Shown here piece by piece: positions 1-6,118 of a stretch of 32,684 bases of DNA; position 1 is the first letter of the stretch; every line of letters begins with the position of its first letter. This DNA comes from an uncultured Propionibacteriaceae bacterium (GTDB lineage: Bacteria > Actinomycetota > Actinomycetes > Propionibacteriales > Propionibacteriaceae): the NCBI GenBank assembly GCA_937965785.1, contig CALCKT010000020.1:1-32684 (forward strand). Direction: 5' to 3'. A program made the translations under genes and the position numbers. The notes under the pieces are model-generated. The model searched no databases. It saw only the letters and a program-made list of their open reading frames with translations, and was not told the DNA's origin.

Positions 1-260
1 TCCTCCAGGTCTACATGCTGGTCCTCCTGGTGAGGGTCCTGCTTTCCTGGGTGCCGTTGATGAACCAGGGCTGGACCCCGCGAGGGGCGGTGCTGGTGAT
101 GGTGGAGTCCGTCTACTTCATCACCGACCCGCCCCTGAAGCTGCTTCGTTCGTTCATCAAACCGGTGCGGATGGGGATGGTTTCACTGGATCTGGCCGTG
201 CTGGTGCTGTTCCTGGTGATCTACCTGCTCAGGAGCCTCGTGCTCCGGATCCCGTTCTGA
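1..260 (+). CDS. YggT family membrane protein, 5'-truncated by window edge
   Basis: This is the C-terminal part of a YggT-family integral membrane protein. The frame is open to the left edge (codons from base 3 read LQVY before the first Met), so the true start lies outside the window. Visible residues give one hydrophobic helix (about MLVLLVRVLLSWVPL), a short loop with the family-typical W-T-P-R and T-D-P-P-L-K motifs, and a second hydrophobic segment ending LVIYLL. YggT genes in actinobacteria commonly lie between sepF and wag31 in the division cluster, and wag31 follows here. The molecular role is not firmly established; a link to cell division or osmotic stress is known only for relatives. 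Family assignment is fairly sure from the motifs and the neighbour. Confidence 0.85.
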   Translation, partial: LQVYMLVLLVRVLLSWVPLMNQGWTPRGAVLVMVESVYFITDPPLKLLRSFIKPVRMGMVSLDLAVLVLFLVIYLLRSLVLRIPF

Positions 261-284
261 CCGGGCGTGTCGTGCCCGTTCAGA
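256..284 (+). terminator. Hairpin overlapping the yggT stop, possible terminator or attenuator
   Basis: TCTGA-C-CGGGC (256-266), a 7-nt loop, then GCCCG-T-TCAGA (274-284) forms an 11-bp stem with one mismatch. It includes the yggT stop codon and ends just before the wag31 -35 box. No U-run follows, so classical intrinsic termination is uncertain. Confidence 0.4.
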
Positions 285-287
285 TCG

Positions 288-316
288 TTGGATCTGATGA
301 ACTATTAGAGTAACCT
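288..316 (+). promoter_or_regulatory. Promoter of wag31
   Basis: TTGGAT (288-293) and TAACCT (311-316) are separated by exactly 17 nt. This is a good match to an actinobacterial housekeeping sigma promoter. The predicted transcript starts near 323 and carries a leader of roughly 57 nt to the wag31 ATG. Confidence 0.65.
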
Positions 317-380
317 TAACGTTGTGTCCGGAGTTTCTCAGGATCGGGCACAAAGATTCTTCAACCGTGTGGGAGTAAAG

Positions 381-1331
381 ATGAGCCTGACCCTGGAAGA
401 GGTTCGCCGAGTCCGGTTCCGGATGGCACGCCGTGGTGCCACCGGGTACGAGGTCGGTGATGTCGACACTTTCATTGACAAGGTGGAGGAGTCGTTCGCG
501 CAGTTCGAGAACGAGCGTGACCTGCTTCGCCGGGAGGTGGAGGCCGCCCGCACAACCGGGGATTCAGTGCCCGCCGGCAATGACGAGGCTCTCGCCGCCA
601 AGGACCACGAGATCAACTCGCTGCGGGGCGAACTCGAGCGGCTGCGCAACCAGATGGCCCAGCAGTCCAAGCAGCAGGTTCCCGTGGCGGCCCCCGGGCA
701 GCTGGATGACAACCGCGTCGCTCAGCTCACCCAGGACAACGAACGGCTCCGCAGCGAACTCGACCGCACCCGCCGCGAACTCGACGAGGCCCGCAGCTCC
801 CGTGTCAGTCACATGGCAGGCAACGTGGAGACCCTGCAGGTCGCCACCCGCGAAGAGGCGACCCCCGCCGTCGTGCGGCTGGTGTCGCTGGCCACCGAGC
901 AGGCGGAGAGGCTCGTGGACGAGGCCAACAACGAGGCCCAGCGCAAGATCAACGAGGCGAAGCAGCAGGCCTACGAGATCACCACGGACGCCCGCACCCG
1001 CGCCGAGCGCATCGAGTCCGAGGCCCGCGTCAACGCGGACCAGATCAACCGCGATGCCCAGAGCCGTGCGGATCGCGTCAACGGTGAGGTGGATCGCCGC
1101 CGCACCGAGCTGTTCGCCGAACTGGAACGGGAACAGGGCATCCTCACCCAGAAGGTCGCCGCTCTGCGTGGCTTCGAGTCCAGCTACCGCGAGAACATGC
1201 GCGGCTACCTGTCGCGGCACCTCGAATCCCTTGAACAGAACCTGCCCGAGCCCCTGGACGTCCCGGAGCTTGCCGAGCGTTCCAGGACCCCCCGCCTGGA
1301 CGCGCTCGCCGCTCAGGACCGCCTGGCCTGA
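381..1331 (+). CDS. wag31: DivIVA/Wag31-like cell-pole coiled-coil protein
   Basis: This is a DivIVA-domain protein of 316 aa that is expected to sit at poles and septa and organise peptidoglycan synthesis in actinobacteria. The N-terminal motif MSLTLEEVRRVRF followed by GYEVGDVDTFID (about residues 20-31) is the DivIVA membrane-targeting and dimer region. Nearly all the rest is charged coiled coil rich in Arg, Glu and Ala (about residues 35-290). The ATG at 381 is chosen over upstream in-frame codons because GGGAG lies 7-12 nt before it and because DivIVA proteins begin with this short motif. The first block has a run MARRG where many relatives have a proline-rich segment. It follows yggT, the usual division-cluster context. 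Identification is confident; the symbol is by family position. Confidence 0.9.
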   Translation: MSLTLEEVRRVRFRMARRGATGYEVGDVDTFIDKVEESFAQFENERDLLRREVEAARTTGDSVPAGNDEALAAKDHEINSLRGELERLRNQMAQQSKQQVPVAAPGQLDDNRVAQLTQDNERLRSELDRTRRELDEARSSRVSHMAGNVETLQVATREEATPAVVRLVSLATEQAERLVDEANNEAQRKINEAKQQAYEITTDARTRAERIESEARVNADQINRDAQSRADRVNGEVDRRRTELFAELEREQGILTQKVAALRGFESSYRENMRGYLSRHLESLEQNLPEPLDVPELAERSRTPRLDALAAQDRLA

Positions 1332-1354
1332 GCGAAGGCAAAAGACTGGTTGAT

Positions 1355-1384
1355 GGTCCGGTGAGGGTGTAGTCTCGCCGGACC
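1355..1384 (+). promoter_or_regulatory. -10 box inside an inverted repeat before the dksA-lspA-rluD operon
   Basis: A TAGTCT -10 candidate (1370-1375) sits inside a perfect 7-bp inverted repeat, GGTCCGG (1355-1361) and CCGGACC (1378-1384). The arrangement could be an operator over the promoter, or the hairpin that ends the wag31 transcript. The next gene starts at 1412 with GAGGACGAG just upstream as ribosome-binding sequence. Confidence 0.4.
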
Positions 1385-1411
1385 GTCACACAAACCCCCG
1401 AGGACGAGACA

Positions 1412-1831
1412 ATGCCATCCACCAACCCCTCAGAGCCCGTGATCCTTCCCGTCCGTGACGGCGAGGAGCCATGGACCCCGGAGGAGATCCGGGAACAACG
1501 CGAGGTTCTCGTCGAGGAACTGGAAAGACTCGACAAGAAGGTGGCCGCCACCGACAGCGAGTTGAGCGATCTCCTCCTGCAGGGCAATGATGGAGCCGGA
1601 CGGGATCCCGCCGATGTCGGCTCGTCCAATTTCGAACGCGACCAGGAGCTGTCCCTGGCGCAGAACGCCCGGGAGATGGCCGATCAGGCTCGGCTCGCCC
1701 TGCACCTGTTCGACGAGGGCCAGTACGGGCTCTGCGAGGCCTGCGGGAACCCGATCGGGAAGGGCAGGCTTCAGGTTTTCCCGCGGGCGACGATGTGCGT
1801 CGCCTGCAAACAGCGCGAGGAACGCCGCTGA
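1412..1831 (+). CDS. DksA/TraR family zinc-finger protein
   Basis: A 139-aa protein of the DksA/TraR C4 zinc-finger family, whose members bind the RNA polymerase secondary channel or act as transcription modulators. An N-terminal helical region (about 22-60, EIREQREVLVEELERLDKKV) is followed by the actinobacterial signature DPADVGSSNFERDQELSL (about 65-82). A C4 zinc finger has cysteines at about 108, 111, 129 and 132 (CEAC...CVAC). The acidic tip motif of E. coli DksA is not evident, so ppGpp synergy cannot be assumed. The start is supported by GAGGA upstream. The 3' end overlaps the start region of lspA, so the genes are probably co-transcribed and translationally coupled. Confidence 0.85.
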   Translation: MPSTNPSEPVILPVRDGEEPWTPEEIREQREVLVEELERLDKKVAATDSELSDLLLQGNDGAGRDPADVGSSNFERDQELSLAQNAREMADQARLALHLFDEGQYGLCEACGNPIGKGRLQVFPRATMCVACKQREERR

Positions 1832-2319
1832 ACCGCGGGCTCCCAACCCTGCTCGCCTTTGGCGTCGCCCTGCTGGGGTTGGGAGCGGACCAGGCCTCCA
1901 AGGGGGCCGTGCTGGGCGGCCTCACACCCGGGCGGCCGGTCGAGGTGATCGGTTCCCTGTTGCGGTTCAACCTGACGTTCAACCCGGGGGCGGCTTTCAG
2001 CCTGGGCGCGTCGATGACCCTGGCGCTCAGCATCTTCGCGATCGTGGCGCTGCTGGTCTGCGTCTTCATCGCGCTGCGCAGGGTGCGCACCCTACCCCAG
2101 GGGCTCGCCGTGGGGTTGTTGATGGCGGGTATCTCGGGAAACCTCCACGACAGGCTCCTCCGGGCCCCCGGCCCGCTGCTGGGGCATGTCGTCGACTTCA
2201 TCCAGCTGCCCCACTTCGCCATCTTCAACGTGGCCGACATCTGCATCACCAGCGCGGCCGTCCTGGTGGTGCTGCTGAGCCTTCGTGGTTCCTCCGGCGA
2301 GGAGAAACGGACGGAGTAG
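1795..2319 (+). CDS. lspA: Lipoprotein signal peptidase (signal peptidase II)
   Basis: LspA is an inner-membrane aspartyl protease that removes the signal peptide from prolipoproteins after diacylglyceryl transfer. Four hydrophobic helices are visible. The two catalytic Asp regions are present: GNLHDR (around 2137-2154) and FNVADICIT (around 2224-2250). The family motif FNPGAAFSLG is also present. The start is ambiguous. The GTG at 1795 lies 37 nt inside the preceding gene and adds a polar 11-residue lead. A CTG at 1828 overlaps the preceding stop (CTGA), has GAGGAA about 5 nt upstream, and would give a protein starting directly at NRGLPTLLAFG. The GTG is reported as the conventional choice. 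The 3' end lies 2 nt before rluD. Confidence 0.92.
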   Translation: MRRLQTARGTPLNRGLPTLLAFGVALLGLGADQASKGAVLGGLTPGRPVEVIGSLLRFNLTFNPGAAFSLGASMTLALSIFAIVALLVCVFIALRRVRTLPQGLAVGLLMAGISGNLHDRLLRAPGPLLGHVVDFIQLPHFAIFNVADICITSAAVLVVLLSLRGSSGEEKRTE

Positions 2320-2321
2320 GC

Positions 2322-3242
2322 ATGAGCGTTTTCCTGGTGCCGGACGCCCTGGCGGGTCAGCGGGTCGATGTCGTCGCCTCCCGGGTGACGGGGCACAGCC
2401 GTTCCCGGGTGGCGGAGCTGATCGCGGCCGGGGGAATGCTGCTGGATGGTGAGACCGTGAAGCGGGCCTCCCAGATCGTCACCGCGGGGGCGATGCTGGA
2501 GCTGGTCACCGATCCCCGTCCCACCCGGGTGGTGGCCAGACCCCGGCTGGTCGGTGGCCTGGAGATCATCCACGAGGACCGGGACATAGTGGTGGTGGAC
2601 AAACCGGCGGGGGTCGCGGCCCATCCGAGCCTGGGCTGGGAGGGGCCCTCCGTCACCGAACACCTGGCCGCGGCGGGGATCGCCATAGCGACCTCGGGGG
2701 CCCCCGAACGGCAGGGAGTGGTCTCGCGACTCGACGTCGGGACCTCCGGGCTGATGGTGCTGGCCCGTTCCGAACGGGCCTATTCCGTTCTGAAACAGGC
2801 TTTCCGGGACAAGGCCGTCGACAAGACCTACCAGGCGCTCGTGCAGGGGCATCCCGACCCGTTCTCGGGAACCATCGACGCCCCGATCGGTAGGCATCCG
2901 GGGCATGAGTGGAAAATGGCGATCGTGGAGGGCGGCCGGGAATCGGTCACGCATTACGAGACCCTTGAGGCGCATCGCGCGGCCACTCTCGTCGAGGTCA
3001 GGTTGGAGACCGGGCGCACCCACCAGATCCGGGTCCATTTCGCCGCTATCGGGCACCCCTGCTGTGGGGATCCGCTCTACGGTTCGGATCCCGCCCTGGC
3101 CGAGCGGCTCGGGCTGGACAGGCAATGGCTGCACGCCACCCACCTGGCCTTCGAGCATCCGCTGGAGGGCAACCGCGTCGAGTTCGAATCAAGGCCGCCG
3201 CAGGACCTTGAACACGCCCTGCGCGAGGTGAGGTCGGATTGA
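2322..3242 (+). CDS. rluD: RluA-family 23S rRNA pseudouridine synthase
   Basis: A 306-aa RluA/RluD-family enzyme that isomerises uridines in large-subunit rRNA. An N-terminal S4 RNA-binding domain (about residues 1-70, with the S4-like RVAELIAAGGMLLDGE) precedes the catalytic domain. The catalytic Asp is in SRLDVGTSGLMVLA, and the family motif GRTHQIRVHFAAIGHPCCGD is near the C-terminus. The first catalytic-domain motif is VVVDKPAGVAAHPS. The ATG at 2322 follows the lspA stop by 2 nt with GGAG just upstream, so the two form an operon; lspA-rluD adjacency is common in bacteria. RluD is the best guess among paralogues, but the exact modified positions cannot be told from sequence. Confidence 0.88.
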   Translation: MSVFLVPDALAGQRVDVVASRVTGHSRSRVAELIAAGGMLLDGETVKRASQIVTAGAMLELVTDPRPTRVVARPRLVGGLEIIHEDRDIVVVDKPAGVAAHPSLGWEGPSVTEHLAAAGIAIATSGAPERQGVVSRLDVGTSGLMVLARSERAYSVLKQAFRDKAVDKTYQALVQGHPDPFSGTIDAPIGRHPGHEWKMAIVEGGRESVTHYETLEAHRAATLVEVRLETGRTHQIRVHFAAIGHPCCGDPLYGSDPALAERLGLDRQWLHATHLAFEHPLEGNRVEFESRPPQDLEHALREVRSD

Positions 3243-3252
3243 AGCCGTGAGG

Positions 3253-3258
3253 TAGGGT
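3253..3258 (+). promoter_or_regulatory. -10 box of a leaderless pyk promoter
   Basis: TAGGGT ends 6 nt before the GTG start at 3265, so transcription should begin at or next to the first base of the start codon. No ribosome-binding site precedes the GTG. A clear -35 is not visible. Confidence 0.6.
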
Positions 3259-3264
3259 TACGGC

Positions 3265-4695
3265 GTGCGTAGAGCAAAGATCGTTTGTACTCTGGGTCCG
3301 TCTGCAAACACGACAGACCGTCTCGTTCAACTCATAAACGCCGGAATGAACGTCGCCCGTCTCAACATGAGCCACGGGGATTACGTCGAGCACGAAAACC
3401 GGCTCAATGCCGTACGTGAAGCCGCCCGGATCACCGGTCGTACCGTGGGTGTCCTGGCCGACCTCCAAGGACCGAAGATCCGTCTGGGCAGGTTCGCCGA
3501 CGACCAGAAGCACTACCTGGAGCGGGGGGACCGTTTCACCATCACCATCGAGGACATCCTCGGCACCAAGGAGCGCTGCTCCACCACCTTCAAGGGCCTT
3601 CCGGGGGACGTGAAACCGGGTGACCAGGTCCTGATCGACGACGGCAAGGTGGGGCTGCGGGCCCTGGAGGTCTCGCCCACCGAGGTGCTCTGCGAAGTGG
3701 TCGTCGCGGGGACCGTGTCCAACAACAAGGGAATCAACCTGCCCGGGGTCGCCGTGTCGGTTCCCGCCATGAGCGAGAAGGACGAACGGGACCTGCGCTG
3801 GGTGCTGTCGAAGGACATCGACATGATCGCGCTGTCCTTCGTCCGCAGCGGCGACGACATCAAACGGGTCCACGAGATCATGGACGAGGAGGGCCGCCGC
3901 ATCCCCGTCATCGCGAAACTGGAGAAGCCGCAGGCGATCGCGAACCTCCAGGAGATCGTCGACGCCTTCGACGCCTTCATGGTTGCTCGCGGTGACCTGG
4001 GGGTTGAGCTTCCGCTCGAGGACGTGCCCCTGGTTCAGAAGCAGATCATCCGCGCGGCGCGCAAGTGGGCGAAACCCGTCATCGTCGCCACCCAGATGCT
4101 GGAGTCCATGATCTCCGCCCCGCGACCCACCCGCGCCGAGGCCTCCGACGTGGCGAACGCGATTCTCGACGGCGCGGACGGCGTGATGCTCTCCGGCGAG
4201 ACCTCCGTCGGCGACTACCCGGTGGAGGCCGTCCAGACCATGGCCCGGATCGTCGAGGCCACGGAACACGACGGCCACGCAGAGATCCACGCCATCAACT
4301 GGGATCCCCACACCACCGGAGGCGTTCTCGCGCACGCGGCGGTGGAGGTCACCCGGCGGGTCGGTGCTCGCTACCTGGTCGCCTTCACCAAATCCGGCGA
4401 CACCGCCCGGCGCCTGTCGCGCCTGCGCGCCTCCATCCCGCTGCTGGTGTTCACCCCGGAGGTGGCCACCCGGCAGGCCATGACCCTCACCTGGGGTGTC
4501 GAGGCCCACATCACCCCGGACTTCACGGTTCAGGAGCAGATGGTGGAAACCGTCGACGCGTTCCTCCGGGAGCGGGGCATGATCGAGGTCGGTGAACGCA
4601 TCGTCATTTTGTCCGGATCACCCATGGGTGTTCCCGGGAAGACGAACAACCTGCGCGTCCACAAGGTCAAGGCCAAGGGCGAGAACGACGCCTAG
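3265..4695 (+). CDS. pyk: Pyruvate kinase
   Basis: Pyruvate kinase catalyses PEP plus ADP to pyruvate plus ATP, the last step of glycolysis, in the cytosol. The 476-aa protein is full length. N-terminal RRAKIVCTLGPSA and NVARLNMSHGD are the family start and the substrate/K+-binding region. The B domain is at about 70-165. The signature IAKLEKPQAI contains the catalytic Lys, and MVARGDLGVELP contains metal ligands. The C-terminal regulatory domain occupies about 345-476. The GTG start is supported by a -10 box 6 nt upstream, giving a leaderless mRNA. The gene is a single transcription unit ahead of a convergent tRNA. Confidence 0.97.
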   Translation: MRRAKIVCTLGPSANTTDRLVQLINAGMNVARLNMSHGDYVEHENRLNAVREAARITGRTVGVLADLQGPKIRLGRFADDQKHYLERGDRFTITIEDILGTKERCSTTFKGLPGDVKPGDQVLIDDGKVGLRALEVSPTEVLCEVVVAGTVSNNKGINLPGVAVSVPAMSEKDERDLRWVLSKDIDMIALSFVRSGDDIKRVHEIMDEEGRRIPVIAKLEKPQAIANLQEIVDAFDAFMVARGDLGVELPLEDVPLVQKQIIRAARKWAKPVIVATQMLESMISAPRPTRAEASDVANAILDGADGVMLSGETSVGDYPVEAVQTMARIVEATEHDGHAEIHAINWDPHTTGGVLAHAAVEVTRRVGARYLVAFTKSGDTARRLSRLRASIPLLVFTPEVATRQAMTLTWGVEAHITPDFTVQEQMVETVDAFLRERGMIEVGERIVILSGSPMGVPGKTNNLRVHKVKAKGENDA

Positions 4696-4774
4696 GCCCG
4701 GACGAGAAGGTGCTGGAAGGGGCGGCGTTTCCACCGTCGTGTTCCTGCTGAGGGATCAGCGGTCACGATGGTGG

Positions 4775-4802
4775 GGCGCCGGATCGCCCGGTCCGGTGCG
4801 CC
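4775..4802 (+). terminator. Weak hairpin downstream of pyk
   Basis: GGCG-CCGGA (4775-4783) pairs with TCCGG (4792-4796) and CGCC (4799-4802), with a 2-nt bulge. No U-run follows, so it is only a possible terminator or 3' stabiliser of the pyk mRNA. The rest of 4696-4844 shows nothing else recognisable. Confidence 0.25.
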
Positions 4803-4844
4803 GCGGCCGGGTGTGACTTCCGCAACGAAATCCGGTCCAGAAAT

Positions 4845-4886
4845 GCGAGGATGTGGGAACCGGTTCGCCGGCTCCCACATCCTCGC
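4845..4886 (-). terminator. Intrinsic terminator of tRNA-Leu
   Basis: A perfect 14-bp stem, GCGAGGATGTGGGA (4845-4858) with TCCCACATCCTCGC (4873-4886), encloses a second CCGG/CCGG stem capped by TTCG. It starts 5 nt after the tRNA 3' end. On the minus strand it is followed by a short U-containing stretch (ATTTCT). This is a strong tRNA terminator and may also stop the convergent pyk transcript. Confidence 0.75.
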
Positions 4887-4890
4887 GCCG

Positions 4891-4977
4891 TGGTACCCGG
4901 CAGGGGACTCGAACCCCTACGGCCTTTTGGGCCAACTGATTTTGAGTCAGTCGCGTCTACCATTCCGCCACCCGGGC
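4891..4977 (-). tRNA. tRNA-Leu (anticodon CAA)
   Basis: An 87-nt class II tRNA read from 4977 to 4891, starting GCCCGGGTGGCGGAATGG and ending in an encoded CCA. The anticodon stem ACTGA/TCAGT holds loop CTCAAAA, so the anticodon is CAA, which decodes UUG. A long variable arm (about TGGCCCAAAAGGCC) identifies Leu. The T arm AGGGG-TTCGAGT-CCCCT is intact. The acceptor stem pairs positions 1-6, with a G-U at 1:72, but position 7:66 reads G against G, a slight irregularity. A -10-like CACAAT lies 10 nt upstream (4988-4993, complement). Confidence 0.95.
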
Positions 4978-5035
4978 AACGAGGACCATTGTGCCACAAA
5001 TGCCCGTTTCTTCGCCTGAACCCCTAGTGGCACGC

Positions 5036-5041
5036 TAGAAT
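5036..5041 (+). promoter_or_regulatory. -10 box for the ANTAR response regulator
   Basis: TAGAAT lies 61 nt before the ATG at 5103, predicting a leader of about 55 nt with GGAG before the start. No convincing -35 was found. Confidence 0.4.
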
Positions 5042-5102
5042 GCCTGCTGAATCCATGTCTGGAGACCTATCGGTCCACTCGAAGGGGAATGGAGCTGTAA
5101 GC

Positions 5103-5690
5103 ATGGGCCAGAAGCGGCCGAAGAAAGTGCTCATTGCCGAGGACGAGGCACTCATCCGCCTCGACTTGGTGGAGTTGCTGACCGAAGAAGGTTTTGAAGT
5201 TGTTGGACAGGCCGCGGATGGCGAGGAGGCCGTCAAGCTTGCCCGGGAGCTGGAGCCCGACCTGATAATCATGGACGTGAAAATGCCCGGCATGGACGGC
5301 ATCACCGCGGCCGAGATCATCGGTGAGGAACGCATCGCCCCCATCCTCATGCTCACCGCCTTCAGCCAGAGCGAACTGGTTGAGCGGGCGCGTGACGCCG
5401 GTGTGATGGGGTATCTCGTCAAACCCTTCGGGGCCAGCGAGGTGGTGCCTGCCATCGAGGTGGCCATCGGGCGTTTCGCCGAGATGCGGGCCATCGAGGA
5501 GGAACTGGCGAACCTGGAGGACCGGTTCGAGTCCCGGAAGATCATCGACCAGGCCAAGGGAATGCTGCAGGAGGGGCTGGGGCTGACCGAACCCGAGGCG
5601 TTCCGGTGGATCCAGAAGACCGCCATGGACCTGCGCAAGTCGATGCGCGAGGTCGCCGAGGGCGTCATCTCCCACAAACGGAAGAAGTGA
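5103..5690 (+). CDS. pdtaR: ANTAR-domain response regulator (PdtaR type)
   Basis: A 195-aa response regulator that, by family, binds RNA hairpins through its ANTAR domain to cause antitermination or control translation. The receiver domain (about 7-125) has the acidic pocket AEDE at 12-15, phospho-acceptor D58 in IIMDVKMPGMDG, and the conserved Lys in GYLVKPFG. The ANTAR domain (about 130-190) has the family pattern IIDQAKGMLQEGLGLTEPEAF. The ATG at 5103 follows GGAGCTGTAAGC; earlier in-frame codons lack this. Mycobacterial Rv1626 (PdtaR) sits in the same neighbourhood before polA. Its partner kinase is not in the window. The stop codon directly abuts the stop of the convergent gene (TGATCA). 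Confidence 0.9.
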   Translation: MGQKRPKKVLIAEDEALIRLDLVELLTEEGFEVVGQAADGEEAVKLARELEPDLIIMDVKMPGMDGITAAEIIGEERIAPILMLTAFSQSELVERARDAGVMGYLVKPFGASEVVPAIEVAIGRFAEMRAIEEELANLEDRFESRKIIDQAKGMLQEGLGLTEPEAFRWIQKTAMDLRKSMREVAEGVISHKRKK

Positions 5691-6086
5691 TCACTTCCGC
5701 GGGGCCACGAGCCGGGACGTCAAGCGGCCGACGGCGGTGAGCCGCCCGTTGTCGTCGCGCACCTCAACCGTGTGAACGGTGGTTCCGTTTCCCAGATGAA
5801 CGGGAACCGCCCTGCCCGTGACCCTGCCCGAGGTGACTGGGCGCAGATGGGTGAGGTTGAGGTCGACACCCACAGCGACCCGTTCCGGCTGGGCGTGCAA
5901 CCAGGCCGCCAGGGAGGCCAGGCCCTCCACCAGGGCCGCGGTCGCTCCCCCGTGGAGCAGCCCGGCGGGTTGTGTGTTGCCCGCCACGGGCATGGAACCG
6001 ACCACTTCTGCCGCACTGGCCGAGGTGATCTCGATGCCCAGTTTTTCGTGCAGCGAAGAAGGGGGTACCGCGGTGGCGTCGATCAT
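5691..6086 (-). CDS. PaaI-type hotdog thioesterase
   Basis: A 131-aa hotdog-fold protein of the PaaI acyl-CoA thioesterase family. It is predicted to hydrolyse a CoA thioester, and the substrate is unknown. The active-site helix is LLHGGATAALVEGLASLAAW, with the HGG and the acidic residue typical of the family, followed by VGVDLNLTHLRPV and a C-terminal beta strand TVEVRDDNGRLTAVGRLT. The length is normal. The ATG at 6086 is 32 bp from the divergent polA start. A -10 candidate TACTGT (6103-6108, complement) overlaps the polA -10 on the other strand. In mycobacteria a thioesterase-like gene also lies between pdtaR and polA, which supports vertical inheritance. Confidence 0.85.
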   Translation of the reverse strand: MIDATAVPPSSLHEKLGIEITSASAAEVVGSMPVAGNTQPAGLLHGGATAALVEGLASLAAWLHAQPERVAVGVDLNLTHLRPVTSGRVTGRAVPVHLGNGTTVHTVEVRDDNGRLTAVGRLTSRLVAPRK

Positions 6087-6102
6087 GATCGCCAGTCTCG
6101 CA

Positions 6103-6111
6103 CAGTAGATT
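6103..6111. promoter_or_regulatory. Overlapping divergent -10 boxes for polA and the thioesterase gene
   Basis: On the plus strand TAGATT (6106-6111) ends 7 nt before the polA GTG, a leaderless arrangement. On the minus strand TACTGT (6103-6108) lies 16 nt before the thioesterase ATG. The two hexamers overlap by 3 bp, so both promoters probably cannot be occupied at once. Confidence 0.5.
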
Positions 6112-6118
6112 TGGGGTC

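Noticed and set aside
4768..5019. Plus-strand 83-codon frame across the tRNA region
   Set aside because: It overlaps the complete tRNA-Leu and its terminator and has no coding features.
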